A DNA stretch of 64,000 bases from Gammaproteobacteria bacterium RIFCSPHIGHO2_12_FULL_63_22 (GCA_001801685.1 MGYJ01000061.1:40833-104832); one strand, 5' to 3'; shown: positions 36,078-43,984, counted from the first letter of the stretch. Made by a program: numbers and translations. Notes: generated by a model from the sequence alone, not told the origin.

Positions 36078-36484
36078 TGACGCCCTCCACGCTGCTTCGT
36101 TGGCATGCCGCTGGCGCCCATGGCGCGCGGGTCCTCCGCGACGCACGTGCGATCTCGACGGAGTCTAGCCGCTTGAAGGGGTTTGAAGGAACTGGGCCCG
36201 GGAGCGACCCGGCGCCGGGCGGGTGCCCGTCGGCGGACGCCAGGTGTGGAAGGCATCGACACCCGCGTCAGCTGGCTGCGGCCCAGACCCCTGGCGCGGC
36301 TGCTTCGCAGCCAATTTGACCGAAATCAAACTGTACCCAGTCAATGGGGGTAAGGTCGAGATGCCACGAGAAGGCGCGGACAGGCTCAGACAGGGTCTCA
36401 GTCTGAATCGCCATGTTCTGGTCGTGGTGAAGCCGTTCTCGAGTCCAGGATGGACAACTGACACAAAGGTGAGGAGTACCGATC
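36078..36484. other. Intergenic region between korC and the cytochrome operon
   Basis: A 407-base non-coding stretch with divergent genes on both sides. It contains the korC ribosome site at its left end and an FNR/ANR-type box with promoter at 36316-36356. About 120 bases of leader then precede the first cytochrome gene. I see no open frame with coding character and no further strong hairpin. It is less GC-rich on the cytochrome side. Confidence 0.7.
36316..36356 (+). promoter_or_regulatory. FNR/ANR-type class II promoter of the cytochrome operon
   Basis: TTGACCGAAATCAA (36316-36329) matches the FNR/ANR consensus TTGAT-N4-ATCAA with one mismatch, and the symmetric core TTTGA-N6-TCAAA is perfect. 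Twenty-one bases later comes TAAGGT (36351-36356), a fair -10. With a start near 36364 the site is centred at about -41.5, the standard class II position for activation when oxygen is low. A -35 hexamer is not needed in this design. The genes downstream are anaerobic-type multihaem cytochromes, which fits. Confidence 0.7.
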
Positions 36485-36826
36485 ATGAGACACGTCCTAA
36501 AGGGTCTTGCGACTGCAGCGGCGTTGATGCTTTCAGCTGCGGCACAGGCCGGCAATCCGGCGCCTGACGAGGCGGGTGCGATGGCCTTGCTCAAGGAGAG
36601 CAAGTGCCTGACTTGCCATAGCGTCGACAAGAAAAAGGACGGTCCGGCCTATATCGAGGTCGCCAAGAAGTATCGAGGCAAGGCGGATGCCGAGGCGAAA
36701 CTGACTCTTTGGGTCAGCAAGAAGCACACTGTCGAAATCGACGGGGAAGAAGAAGAGCACGGGATGGTGAAGACCCGTGACGCCGGCAGGATCAGTAACC
36801 TGGTGCGCTGGATCCTTTCGCACTGA
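36485..36826 (+). CDS. Periplasmic monohaem c-type cytochrome
   Basis: Class I cytochrome c of 113 aa with a Sec signal peptide (residues 1-22, cleavage after AQA) and one haem site CLTCH at 41-45. Met94 in EHGMVK is the likely axial ligand, so the haem would be His/Met-ligated. AGGAG lies nine bases before ATG 36485. It is the first gene behind the FNR-type promoter, followed by the tetrahaem, decahaem and porin genes. MtoD of the Sideroxydans mto cluster and small cytochromes in related clusters hold the same position, so it probably carries electrons through the periplasm. Confidence 0.9.
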   Translation: MRHVLKGLATAAALMLSAAAQAGNPAPDEAGAMALLKESKCLTCHSVDKKKDGPAYIEVAKKYRGKADAEAKLTLWVSKKHTVEIDGEEEEHGMVKTRDAGRISNLVRWILSH

Positions 36827-36891
36827 CTGACTGCCAGGGGGCGGGTAGGGCATGAGTCCATGCCGCCGCCACCACATGCTTCACATCGGGT

Positions 36892-36911
36892 AGCACCTTC
36901 ATTCGGGTGCT
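36892..36911 (+). promoter_or_regulatory. Hairpin between the monohaem and tetrahaem genes
   Basis: AGCACC (36892-36897) and GGTGCT (36906-36911) with an 8-base loop, 20 bases before the tetrahaem start. There is no T run. It may protect the 3' end of the upstream message or lower expression downstream. Stem length is modest, so this is tentative. Confidence 0.35.
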
Positions 36912-36931
36912 TCCTGGAACTGGGGGGTGTC

Positions 36932-37573
36932 ATGAGGAGGATATTGAACACGTTTCGAGCCTGGGGCTGGTTGCGTGTGCTCTTGTTCCTCTTGTTGATG
37001 CTCATCTTGGCAGGCTCCCTGGTCATCGGCGGCGCAGCCGGACTGGCATGGACCAGCACCGAGAAGTTCTGCATTTCCTGTCACGAAATGCGCGAGAACG
37101 TGTACGCGGAGTACAAGGGCACGATTCACGACGTCAATCGTAGCGGTGTGCGCGCCATCTGCACCGACTGCCATGTTCCGCACGAGCCGGTGGCGCTGAT
37201 CAAGCGAAAATTCGCCGCCACGTCCGAGCTCTACCATGCGATGGTCGGAACCATCGACACCCGGGAAAAATTCGAAGCCCATCGCTACGAGATGGCGCTT
37301 CGCGTGTGGCAGCGGATGAAGGACACCGATTCACTGGAGTGTCGCAACTGCCACGTTCGCAGCTCGATGAGCAAGGAACTGCAAACGCCGCGCGCGCAGA
37401 AGCGTCATGCCAAGGCCGATGCCGAGGGCCTGACTTGCATAGATTGCCACTTCGCCATCGCCCACAACGAACCCGTGGGCCCCTTGGGCCCTCGTGACCT
37501 GCCTGTGCGCGGGCGCATGCCCGTGGCCACGCCGGAACCCGCGCCAAAGCCCGCGCCAAAGCCAGCCGAATGA
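36932..37573 (+). CDS. NapC/NirT-family tetrahaem quinol dehydrogenase (CymA-like)
   Basis: Membrane-anchored cytochrome of 213 aa. It has one N-terminal transmembrane helix (about 15-40) and a periplasmic domain with four CxxCH sites: CISCH, CTDCH, CRNCH, CIDCH. WTSTEKFCISCHEM, directly after the helix, is the family hallmark. It should take electrons from, or give electrons to, the quinone pool, as CymA does in Shewanella. ATG 36932 follows a GGGGGGTG ribosome site; an upstream ATG would add 24 residues without family support. The C-terminus is a Pro/Ala/Lys tail. The stop overlaps an upstream ATG of the decahaem gene. Confidence 0.92.
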   Translation: MRRILNTFRAWGWLRVLLFLLLMLILAGSLVIGGAAGLAWTSTEKFCISCHEMRENVYAEYKGTIHDVNRSGVRAICTDCHVPHEPVALIKRKFAATSELYHAMVGTIDTREKFEAHRYEMALRVWQRMKDTDSLECRNCHVRSSMSKELQTPRAQKRHAKADAEGLTCIDCHFAIAHNEPVGPLGPRDLPVRGRMPVATPEPAPKPAPKPAE

Positions 37574-37587
37574 AAGGGGAGTCGCTC

Positions 37588-38460
37588 ATGAGGCACAAAA
37601 GCACCATTCTCGGTATCGCCGCCAGTTGCCTGCTGGCGTTATCGACTCCGCTGCTGGCTGCGGGACAGGCCACGCAGGAAGCGCTGCCCGCAGCGCACAA
37701 GCCGGTCACGGCGGCCGCATGCACGGATTGCCACGAAGCCGAGAGCAAGACGCACGTCTTCCACGGCGAGTGCACGACCTGCCACGTGAATGCGAAGTCC
37801 CATGCCAGCGCCGAAAGTCCGCGAAAGGTCTCGCCTGGGCAACCAAAAGCCGAGCAATGCCTCACCTGCCATAACAAGGATTCAGCCCGGCTGAACTTCA
37901 AGTTCTCCGACCACCATCGGGCAGGCGTGGCCTGTGCGAGTTGTCACGGCGTCCATGCCCCCAAGCCGGTAGCGACCAGCCTGGCGCTTCTGAAGGCAGA
38001 CACCCCTTCCAAGCTGTGCGCGACCTGCCACAAGGATGTATTGGCGAAATTCAACATGCCGTCGCACCACCCGGTCCAGGAGGGCGGCGTGTCGTGCGTG
38101 GGTTGCCATGATCCGCACTCCAGCAAGCAGGTCTCGCTGGTCAGCAACACCGAACAATGCCTGACCTGTCACCAGCGGATACGTGGCCCGTTCGCCTTCG
38201 AACACGTGCCGGCGGCAGAAGACTGCGCCAACTGCCACGACCCGCACGGAACCCCGAACCGGCGTTTGCTGGTGGCGGCGCAGCCGATGCTCTGCCTGCA
38301 GTGCCATGCGCTTCCGAACAACCGCCACGGCCAGACCGGCTCCAACGCCACCACGCCCACTGCACTCGGGCAGACCATTTCCGGCGCCGTGCTGCGCAAT
38401 TGCTCCGCTTGCCACAGCCAGGTTCACGGAAGCATGCAGGACGAACACCTTCGCTACTGA
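37588..38460 (+). CDS. DmsE/MtrA-family decahaem c-type cytochrome
   Basis: Periplasmic decahaem cytochrome (290 aa) with a signal peptide (1-~27, ending LLAAGQA). Exactly ten CxxCH motifs are present: CTDCH, CTTCH, CLTCH, CASCH, CATCH, CVGCH, CLTCH, CANCH, CLQCH, CSACH, spread evenly through the mature chain with extra His residues that can be distal ligands. This is the DmsE/MtrA/PioA/MtoA type, which threads into a partner porin and conducts electrons through the outer membrane. ATG 37588 has a GGGGAG site; ATG 37570, overlapping the previous stop, is the alternative. The porin gene follows. Confidence 0.93.
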   Translation: MRHKSTILGIAASCLLALSTPLLAAGQATQEALPAAHKPVTAAACTDCHEAESKTHVFHGECTTCHVNAKSHASAESPRKVSPGQPKAEQCLTCHNKDSARLNFKFSDHHRAGVACASCHGVHAPKPVATSLALLKADTPSKLCATCHKDVLAKFNMPSHHPVQEGGVSCVGCHDPHSSKQVSLVSNTEQCLTCHQRIRGPFAFEHVPAAEDCANCHDPHGTPNRRLLVAAQPMLCLQCHALPNNRHGQTGSNATTPTALGQTISGAVLRNCSACHSQVHGSMQDEHLRY

Positions 38461-38511
38461 CGGACCAGAACAGGCGTGCTCCCGCAACTGATGCTTACCG
38501 GAGGTAAGGCC

Positions 38512-40683
38512 ATGAAAATCCATTCCTTGAAACGCCTGTTGCTGCCGGCTGCGATGCTCATGGCCAGCCAGGCCCTGTACGCAGCGGAAGGAGCCGGACC
38601 GAAGGAAGCGCTGGTAGAGATCACGCCCAAGTTGATCTTCTTCAACTACTACGGTGGCGTCGGGTCGGATCGCGTTCACTTCCTCGAGCGCTACAACTAC
38701 CAGGAAGGCATCGATGCCGATCGCGGCTCCGATTTCTGGTTTGACGTGGACGTCAACATCAAGGTGACTGACGAGGAGCGGGACCGCCTGATCATCCAGC
38801 GCAGCTCGTTTGGCCGCTATAACCACCGCAACACGCTGCGGGCGGATTGGGAGCACGTAGGCGTCAGCGCCTACTTCCGTCAGTTCCGGTCCGCGACCGG
38901 CGGCTTGGACTACCTGTTCAGCCCGGGCCAGGTTTCGGGTGGCACCGATGCGAGCTACTTCTACCCCGCCCAGACCAACACCAATTCGGGCTATGTCGCC
39001 CAGTACAACGACGACACGCAGAACCAGGACTTCAACATCAAGCGGTCCAGTTTCGGACTGGGCTTGAAACTCAAGCCTGCCATGTTCGATGACTTCGGTT
39101 CGGTGGCAGTCCGGTACGACGGCTATCGACGCGAGGGGCGCCAGTTGCTGCAATACGCGCTGGGTGGAAACGACATTCGCCAGTCCGGGACCAACGCCTC
39201 CACCAATGGCCGGGTGCTGCATCGCTGGCGCGGCGTCGACCAGCAGGTGGACGAGGACAACCGCCGGGTCTCGGTGACGGCGACGATGAGCCCGGGAAAC
39301 CTGTTCCAGCTTGCCTATGATTTCTCGCTGGACAGGTTCGACAACAATGCGCGCAACGGCATCCACTCGGACGTCAACCAGTACCTGCCCGCGCAGTGGC
39401 AATACGACACCAGTGCGGACGGAACCCGTCCGCTGGGTTTCGTGCCCGACAGCAACCTGATGTCGCACGGACTGCGCGTTTCGAAGTCGTTCTCGACCAT
39501 CGCGTTGGCGGCTGGTTACGGCCAGTCCCGGTTGGAGCAGGATACTTTCTCGCAGCCACAGGAGCGCCTTGGCTTCGATACGGGAAAGATAAGCACCGAG
39601 AATGCGTACCTCAATTTCTCCAGCCACCTCTCCGAAGGCATCAGCCTTGACGGCTTCTACAAGTTTTACCAGCGCGACAACGATTCTTCATATCCTGTGA
39701 TCGGCCTGCTCAACCAGGCCGCGCCCGAACAGCTGGGGGTGCGCATCAACCGGATCGAGTCGGACAGTTACGGCCTGAGCAGCGGCTTCCGGAGCCGCGG
39801 CCTGAAGACCAGCTTCCTGCTCGCGTGGAAGCATGAAGACAAGTCACGCGACCTGACCTTCCACGATACAACTCTTGGGCCTCCCGCGGTCAATGGCATC
39901 TCGGCCGAGCGCTCGTTCTACAGCGAACGCAGCAAGTATGACGAGGTCTCGTTGCGCATGGTTTCGCAGCTGGGCAAGGGCGTGACACTGCGGCTGACAC
40001 CTTCGTACCTGTGGGCCAGCGAGACTGCCTTGGTGACCGACCCCAGCGAGCAATTCAAGGTGAAGGCATCGCTCACCTACATCGCCCCGGGCGGAACCTT
40101 CTTCAACGGCTATTACAACTACGCCAGCAAGAGCAATGACGACCACTCGCTGCTCGGCACCGATGGTGTGCTGGTAACCCAGGACATGGATCGGACGGCG
40201 ACCTCGGCTGGCCTGTCGGTGAGCATGATGCCTAGTGAGTGGGTCACGACCCAGTTTGCCTTCGCCTGGCTGAAGGATGATTTCAATGCGCTCTTCTTCG
40301 GCGCAAACCGGCGGCGTTTCGAAGCCCCGGGAAATACCACGATCTTCTTCCTGCACGACGCGTCGAACTATGACATCGACACCTACATGATCAGTGCCGG
40401 AATCGACTGGAAGGTAAGCGACGCGTTGTCGTACTCGGGAAGCTTCGTGCATTCGAAATCGAACGGGGAGACCGCCAGTGGCATGATCCTCGGGTCGATT
40501 CCAACGATCGACGGCCGGATCGACAATTCGCTGTCCAGCCTGTCCTTGGGCGTCCAATACCAGGTCAATGCGAAGTTCCGCTGGAGCGGAAGTTACGTCC
40601 TGGACTACTACAGCGATGAGTCCTTCGACGAACTGAGCGGCGGCCTGCACTCGATCATGGTCGGTTTGACTTACGCGTTCTAG
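38512..40683 (+). CDS. MtrB/PioB-family outer-membrane beta-barrel protein
   Basis: Outer-membrane porin-like sheath (723 aa) for the decahaem cytochrome. It has a Sec signal peptide (1-~23, ending SQALYA), alternating hydrophobic/polar strands throughout, and a C-terminal Phe (GLTYAF) typical of outer-membrane barrels. ATG 38512 has an ideal GGAGGT ribosome site 7 bases away. There is no cysteine anywhere, so the N-terminal CxxC that Shewanella MtrB needs is missing, as in several Pio/Mto-type relatives. With the cytochrome gene before it, it forms the MtrAB/MtoAB-type pair. No MtrC/OmcA gene follows; a tRNA terminator does. Confidence 0.9.
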   Translation: MKIHSLKRLLLPAAMLMASQALYAAEGAGPKEALVEITPKLIFFNYYGGVGSDRVHFLERYNYQEGIDADRGSDFWFDVDVNIKVTDEERDRLIIQRSSFGRYNHRNTLRADWEHVGVSAYFRQFRSATGGLDYLFSPGQVSGGTDASYFYPAQTNTNSGYVAQYNDDTQNQDFNIKRSSFGLGLKLKPAMFDDFGSVAVRYDGYRREGRQLLQYALGGNDIRQSGTNASTNGRVLHRWRGVDQQVDEDNRRVSVTATMSPGNLFQLAYDFSLDRFDNNARNGIHSDVNQYLPAQWQYDTSADGTRPLGFVPDSNLMSHGLRVSKSFSTIALAAGYGQSRLEQDTFSQPQERLGFDTGKISTENAYLNFSSHLSEGISLDGFYKFYQRDNDSSYPVIGLLNQAAPEQLGVRINRIESDSYGLSSGFRSRGLKTSFLLAWKHEDKSRDLTFHDTTLGPPAVNGISAERSFYSERSKYDEVSLRMVSQLGKGVTLRLTPSYLWASETALVTDPSEQFKVKASLTYIAPGGTFFNGYYNYASKSNDDHSLLGTDGVLVTQDMDRTATSAGLSVSMMPSEWVTTQFAFAWLKDDFNALFFGANRRRFEAPGNTTIFFLHDASNYDIDTYMISAGIDWKVSDALSYSGSFVHSKSNGETASGMILGSIPTIDGRIDNSLSSLSLGVQYQVNAKFRWSGSYVLDYYSDESFDELSGGLHSIMVGLTYAF

Positions 40684-40711
40684 GAAAAACAAAACCCGCC
40701 GGGCGGCGGGT
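40684..40711 (-). terminator. Intrinsic terminator of tRNA-Leu
   Basis: CCCGCC (40695-40700), loop GGGC, GGCGGG (40705-40710), closed by an A:T pair. On the minus strand it is followed by TTTTGTTTTTCC, a good T tract. It begins directly after the porin stop codon; on the plus strand it has no T run. Confidence 0.8.
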
Positions 40712-40726
40712 CTGGTCCTGTTGCTT

Positions 40727-40812
40727 TGGTACCGGTGATAGGACTCGAACCTACACGACATCTCTGCCAGTGGATTTTGAGTCCACCGCGTCTACCATTC
40801 CGCCACACCGGC
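40727..40812 (-). tRNA. tRNA-Leu (anticodon CAA)
   Basis: 86-nt class II tRNA with encoded CCA (40729-40727). The anticodon stem is GTGGA/TCCAC with loop CTCAAAA; the anticodon CAA lies at 40779-40777 and reads UUG. It has a long variable arm and a TTCGAGT T loop. The acceptor stem is GCCGGTG against CACCGGT, so the first pair is G:T. It has its own -10 and terminator, between the porin and cysteine dioxygenase genes. Confidence 0.93.
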
Positions 40813-40825
40813 ACATGGTCAGGGG

Positions 40826-40831
40826 ATTATA
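40826..40831 (-). promoter_or_regulatory. -10 element of the tRNA-Leu promoter
   Basis: A perfect TATAAT on the minus strand, 13 bases before the tRNA, so the start point would be near 40819. It shares bases with the stop codon of the cysteine dioxygenase gene. No convincing -35 is seen at the usual distance. Confidence 0.55.
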
Positions 40832-41426
40832 GCGGAAAGCTGCCGTCGCACTCCACGGCGTCCAGGCACAGGGCCTTGCTGCCGCGCTGGTACCAGTCCT
40901 CGCCGAGCGGTTCATAGGTGGCGCAGGTGCCCATGGCGCGCTGGTAGACGTGCAGCGAGATGCTGACCTGGTCGGGCTGCGGGTTGCGAATCGTGTGGTA
41001 TTCGTGCGGCGGAAGCAGGCTGCCGGCCGTACCGGTGCCGGCCAACAGGGTTTCGTGCATGCTGAACCGGCTCTTGTCGCCCGCCTCTTCCTCGAGCTCG
41101 TAGCGGGTGATTTCCAGCTGGCCTTGCCAGACACCTTCCACGCACCACAGGCCGCAGTGATCGTGGATCGGCGTGCCCTGGCCGGGTGCCCAGGTCATGG
41201 CGACCACGCTGAAGCCCTTCTCGGGGCAAGCGTAGATCTCGCGACGCGCGTAGTGGCCTTCGACAGGTTCGAAGACGCAGTCGGGCAGTTGCACGGCTTT
41301 GTCCCGGATCAGCTTGCACAGTCCGTCGCGCAGGCTATGGGTCAGCGCTTCGTCATTGGCTTGGGCATAGGCTGATTCGATGACGGCAACCAGGGCGTCG
41401 CGACCGCGGAATTGGGGATAGTCCAT
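40827..41426 (-). CDS. Cysteine dioxygenase family protein
   Basis: Cupin-fold non-haem iron enzyme (199 aa) that oxidises cysteine to cysteine sulfinate with O2, the first step of cysteine breakdown. Iron ligands: His88 and His90 in TPIHDHCGLWCVEG, and His144 in PPHEYHTIRNPQ. A Cys is present at the position (in HDHCGLW) where many bacterial members have Gly. ATG 41426 gives the family N-terminus. It lies 10 bases after a serine O-succinyltransferase-type gene, so cysteine synthesis and breakdown enzymes share a transcript. 3-mercaptopropionate dioxygenase is the nearest alternative. Confidence 0.85.
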   Translation of the reverse strand: MDYPQFRGRDALVAVIESAYAQANDEALTHSLRDGLCKLIRDKAVQLPDCVFEPVEGHYARREIYACPEKGFSVVAMTWAPGQGTPIHDHCGLWCVEGVWQGQLEITRYELEEEAGDKSRFSMHETLLAGTGTAGSLLPPHEYHTIRNPQPDQVSISLHVYQRAMGTCATYEPLGEDWYQRGSKALCLDAVECDGSFPL

Positions 41427-41436
41427 GGCGGCAAGT

Positions 41437-42549
41437 CTACAACCGGGCGAGGAAGCCGGCGATCGCCGGACCGAAATGTTCAATGTCCACCAGGAAGGCG
41501 TCGTGCCCCTGGGGGGATTCAAGGTTTACGAACTCGGCATCGCAGCCGCCCAGGCGCAGCCCGTCGGCGACTTCCTGCTGCTGCTGCAAGGGGAACAGGA
41601 TGTCGGTGTGCACGCCGATGGACAGGGATTTTTCCACCCGGATGCGGGCGAGGCCGGCCATCACGTCGCCGTCGGCGTATTCAGCCAGGTCGAACCAGTC
41701 CATGGACCGGGACAGGTACAGGTAGCAGTTCGGGTCGAACTGGTGGACGAACCGGCGGGCGTGGCCCTCAAGGTAGCGCTCGACTTCGAACTCCAGTCCG
41801 AATGGATCGTCCTCGCGAACTTCGCTGTCCAGGCGCACGCGGCCGAAGCGACCGTCCCATTCCATCGCCGACCGGTAGGTCACCACGCCCAGCTTGCGCG
41901 CCATGCGCATCCCGTTTTCGGGATAGTGGTCGTCGTCGTACTTGCCGTGGTTCCAGGCCGGGTCGAGCCGGATCGCCTCGCGCTGCAGCGACCGGATGGC
42001 GATGGAGAACGGCAGGGCGCGGGCACTGCCCGAGACGTTGATGTGGCCGCGCGCCGAGCCCGGATGCAGGAAAAGATAAGCGAGCGCCGACATGCCACCC
42101 ATGGAGTTGCCGATCACGCAGGCCAGTTGCCTGATGCCCAGTGCGACCACGACTTCGTGAGCGGCATTGGCGATGTCTTCCACCGACAGGTCGGGGAAAT
42201 CAAGACGGTAGGGTTGCCCGGTTTCAGGATTGATCGAGGCTGGGCCGGTGGAGCCCTTGCAACTGCCCAAGGAGTTCACGCAGATCACGAACCAGCGATC
42301 GCTGTCGATGGGCTGGCCGGCGCCGAGCATGGCTTCCCACCAACCCGCCTCGGGATTGTCGGGCGTGGCCGCCGCATGCGCATTCGGCGAAAGCCCGGTG
42401 AGGATCAGGATCGCATTGTCACCGCCTGCACTGAGCCGGCCCCAGGTTTCATAAGCGATGCGACCGTTGCGCAGGCTCTCGCCTCGCTTGAACGGGAACG
42501 ACGACGGCAGGTCGATGAACTTCGTGCCGGCTGCGATGAACTCGGTCAC
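41437..42549 (-). CDS. MetX-family acyltransferase, probable serine O-succinyltransferase
   Basis: Alpha/beta-hydrolase acyltransferase (370 aa) with nucleophile elbow GNSMGGMSAL and the C-terminal His in ESPQGHDAFLVD. The family covers homoserine O-acetyl-, O-succinyl- and serine O-succinyltransferases. The N-terminus (FKRGESLRNGRIAYETWG) and the segments NSLGSCKGSTGPASINP and SRSMDWFDLAEYADGD closely recall the Xanthomonas/Lysobacter enzymes shown to succinylate serine, replacing CysE in cysteine synthesis. GTG 42549 overlaps the ccmI stop (GTGA). Homoserine acetyltransferase for methionine synthesis is the alternative reading. Confidence 0.8.
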   Translation of the reverse strand: MTEFIAAGTKFIDLPSSFPFKRGESLRNGRIAYETWGRLSAGGDNAILILTGLSPNAHAAATPDNPEAGWWEAMLGAGQPIDSDRWFVICVNSLGSCKGSTGPASINPETGQPYRLDFPDLSVEDIANAAHEVVVALGIRQLACVIGNSMGGMSALAYLFLHPGSARGHINVSGSARALPFSIAIRSLQREAIRLDPAWNHGKYDDDHYPENGMRMARKLGVVTYRSAMEWDGRFGRVRLDSEVREDDPFGLEFEVERYLEGHARRFVHQFDPNCYLYLSRSMDWFDLAEYADGDVMAGLARIRVEKSLSIGVHTDILFPLQQQQEVADGLRLGGCDAEFVNLESPQGHDAFLVDIEHFGPAIAGFLARL

Positions 42550-43559
42550 GGCACGGTCCGGTTGAGCACGAGCGACGCGGAAGACCCCGCTTTGGTATCC
42601 ACCACCACCGGGTCGGCCTCGATGTCGCCGCTTGCCGGCTTGGCATCACCTGATCGACTGAGCCGCGCCATCAGCACGACCTGCGCCTTTGAGCTGAGCT
42701 TGGCCGTCGGCATCAGGCTGTCGGCATCGCTCAATCCAACGACGAGGGGGAGTTTTCCGAGTGCCACGCGCTTCGCCGCCACGGGCGGGCCGCCGCCTTC
42801 GAGCTGGCGGGCATAGACGAAAATCGTATCGCCTTCCCGCGCCTGGCCCGAAAGCACGCCGTCGATGGAAATTTCCACGTTGACCAGGGCGACGGCTTCC
42901 ATGGGTTTGGGTAGCGGACCCATTCCGGCCGCGCTACGCGCGCTGTTGATCTGTTCGCGCAACTCGCCGGCTGCATCCGGCTGCAACATCGGCAACAGCC
43001 TTTCCCAAGTGCCTGCTGCTTCAGCATGTTTCCCGGACTGGAACTGGTGCATGCCAAGGAAGAACAAGGCGCGCTGGTTGTCGGGACTCCTGGCCACCGC
43101 CCGTTCCAGCAGCACGACGGCTTCTGGCGGAAAACTGCGATCCGGCGAAGTCCTGAGCAGGGATTCGGCGTATTCAACCGCGACATCGACGTCCTCGGGC
43201 CTCAATTTCATCGCGATCGCGTAACTGTCGCGAGCCAGTTCGAACTTTTCCATCGCCATGTACGAGCGCGCGAGCAGGACGCGCCCCTCGAAATTGCCAG
43301 GTTCCGTGGCGAGTCGGGCTTGCAACTGGGCGACTGCATCGTCGATCGAACCCGATGCTGCAGCTGGTGCAGGGGCCGCGGCGACGTCGGGATCGATCGC
43401 CTCGGGCGCCCCCTTGATGTAGTAAAGGCCAAGCGCCGCCAGCGGAAGCGCCAATGCGAGCGCCAGCGCCAGGGGCCGCGAGCGCTGCCACAGTGCCGAT
43501 ATGGCGAACGCCACTGCTATCAGTGCCAGCAACGCAGCGAAGAAGACGAACTGGTTCAT
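42546..43559 (-). CDS. ccmI: Cytochrome c maturation protein CcmI (CycH)
   Basis: Apocytochrome chaperone of System I (337 aa). Two N-terminal transmembrane helices (about 2-22 and 28-48), then a periplasmic TPR domain (~75-210; RVLLARSYMAMEKFELARDS is one repeat) that binds C-termini of unfolded cytochromes c, then a C-terminal beta-domain (~220-337). ATG 43559 overlaps the ccmH stop in TAATG. Its own stop is overlapped by the start of the MetX-family gene. The frame is open upstream but enters ccmH. Confidence 0.9.
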   Translation of the reverse strand: MNQFVFFAALLALIAVAFAISALWQRSRPLALALALALPLAALGLYYIKGAPEAIDPDVAAAPAPAAASGSIDDAVAQLQARLATEPGNFEGRVLLARSYMAMEKFELARDSYAIAMKLRPEDVDVAVEYAESLLRTSPDRSFPPEAVVLLERAVARSPDNQRALFFLGMHQFQSGKHAEAAGTWERLLPMLQPDAAGELREQINSARSAAGMGPLPKPMEAVALVNVEISIDGVLSGQAREGDTIFVYARQLEGGGPPVAAKRVALGKLPLVVGLSDADSLMPTAKLSSKAQVVLMARLSRSGDAKPASGDIEADPVVVDTKAGSSASLVLNRTVP

Positions 43560-43984
43560 TACCACTCCTGGCTGTCGCTGGACGGCGGCGCATCCGGCGC
43601 GCGCTGCCCGCGCTTTTTCACGATGATTGCGATGACTATGCCGCCGCCGATTATCAGCAATCCGGGTCCGAACCACAGCAGCCAGGTCATCGGCTTGACT
43701 TCCGGTTCGTAGAGCACGAAGTCGGTGTAGCGCGCCACCAGGTACTTCTTGATCTGCGCATCGGACTTGCCATCGCGCATCAGCCGGAGGACTTCCAGCC
43801 GCAGGTCGTGGGCGATCGGCGCGTTGGAGTCGGCCAGCGACTGGTTCTGGCACATCACGCAACGCAGTTCTTCGGTCAGTTCCCGGAAGCGGGTCTGCTC
43901 GGAGGGACTTTGGAATTCAATGGGCTTGGCCGACGCGACGGCGGCAAGCAATGCCAATAGGATTGCCAGGGTAAGCCGCTTCAT
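43559..43984 (-). CDS. ccmH: Cytochrome c maturation protein CcmH
   Basis: Thiol-redox subunit of the haem lyase complex (141 aa). Signal peptide 1-19, LRCVMCQNQSLADSNAP with the redox pair Cys42/Cys45 (family motif LRCxxCQN), and one transmembrane helix at about 100-122, with a short cytoplasmic tail. It reduces the CxxCH thiols of apocytochromes. Only the N-terminal domain of E. coli CcmH is present; the TPR part is the separate ccmI gene. Coupled to ccmG (ATGA) and ccmI (TAATG). Confidence 0.95.
   Translation of the reverse strand: MKRLTLAILLALLAAVASAKPIEFQSPSEQTRFRELTEELRCVMCQNQSLADSNAPIAHDLRLEVLRLMRDGKSDAQIKKYLVARYTDFVLYEPEVKPMTWLLWFGPGLLIIGGGIVIAIIVKKRGQRAPDAPPSSDSQEW

Noticed and set aside
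34473..36080. Plus-strand open frame of 535 codons opposite korC
   Set aside because: korC has four cysteine clusters and two nucleotide-binding motifs; the antisense frame shows nothing.
36485..40683. DMSO reductase accessory cluster (dmsEF)
   Set aside because: The decahaem and barrel proteins fit that family too, but no molybdopterin dmsA, ferredoxin dmsB or dmsG gene lies nearby, and a monohaem cytochrome and NapC-type protein are present instead.
40727..40812. tRNA-Leu as an integration site for a genomic island
   Set aside because: No integrase, no direct repeat of the tRNA end and no change in gene style on either side were found in the window.
41437..42549. Homoserine O-acetyltransferase (metX) as the main call
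   Set aside because: Possible, but the sequence details recall the serine O-succinyltransferases of Xanthomonas relatives, and a cysteine dioxygenase is adjacent; kept only as the alternative.
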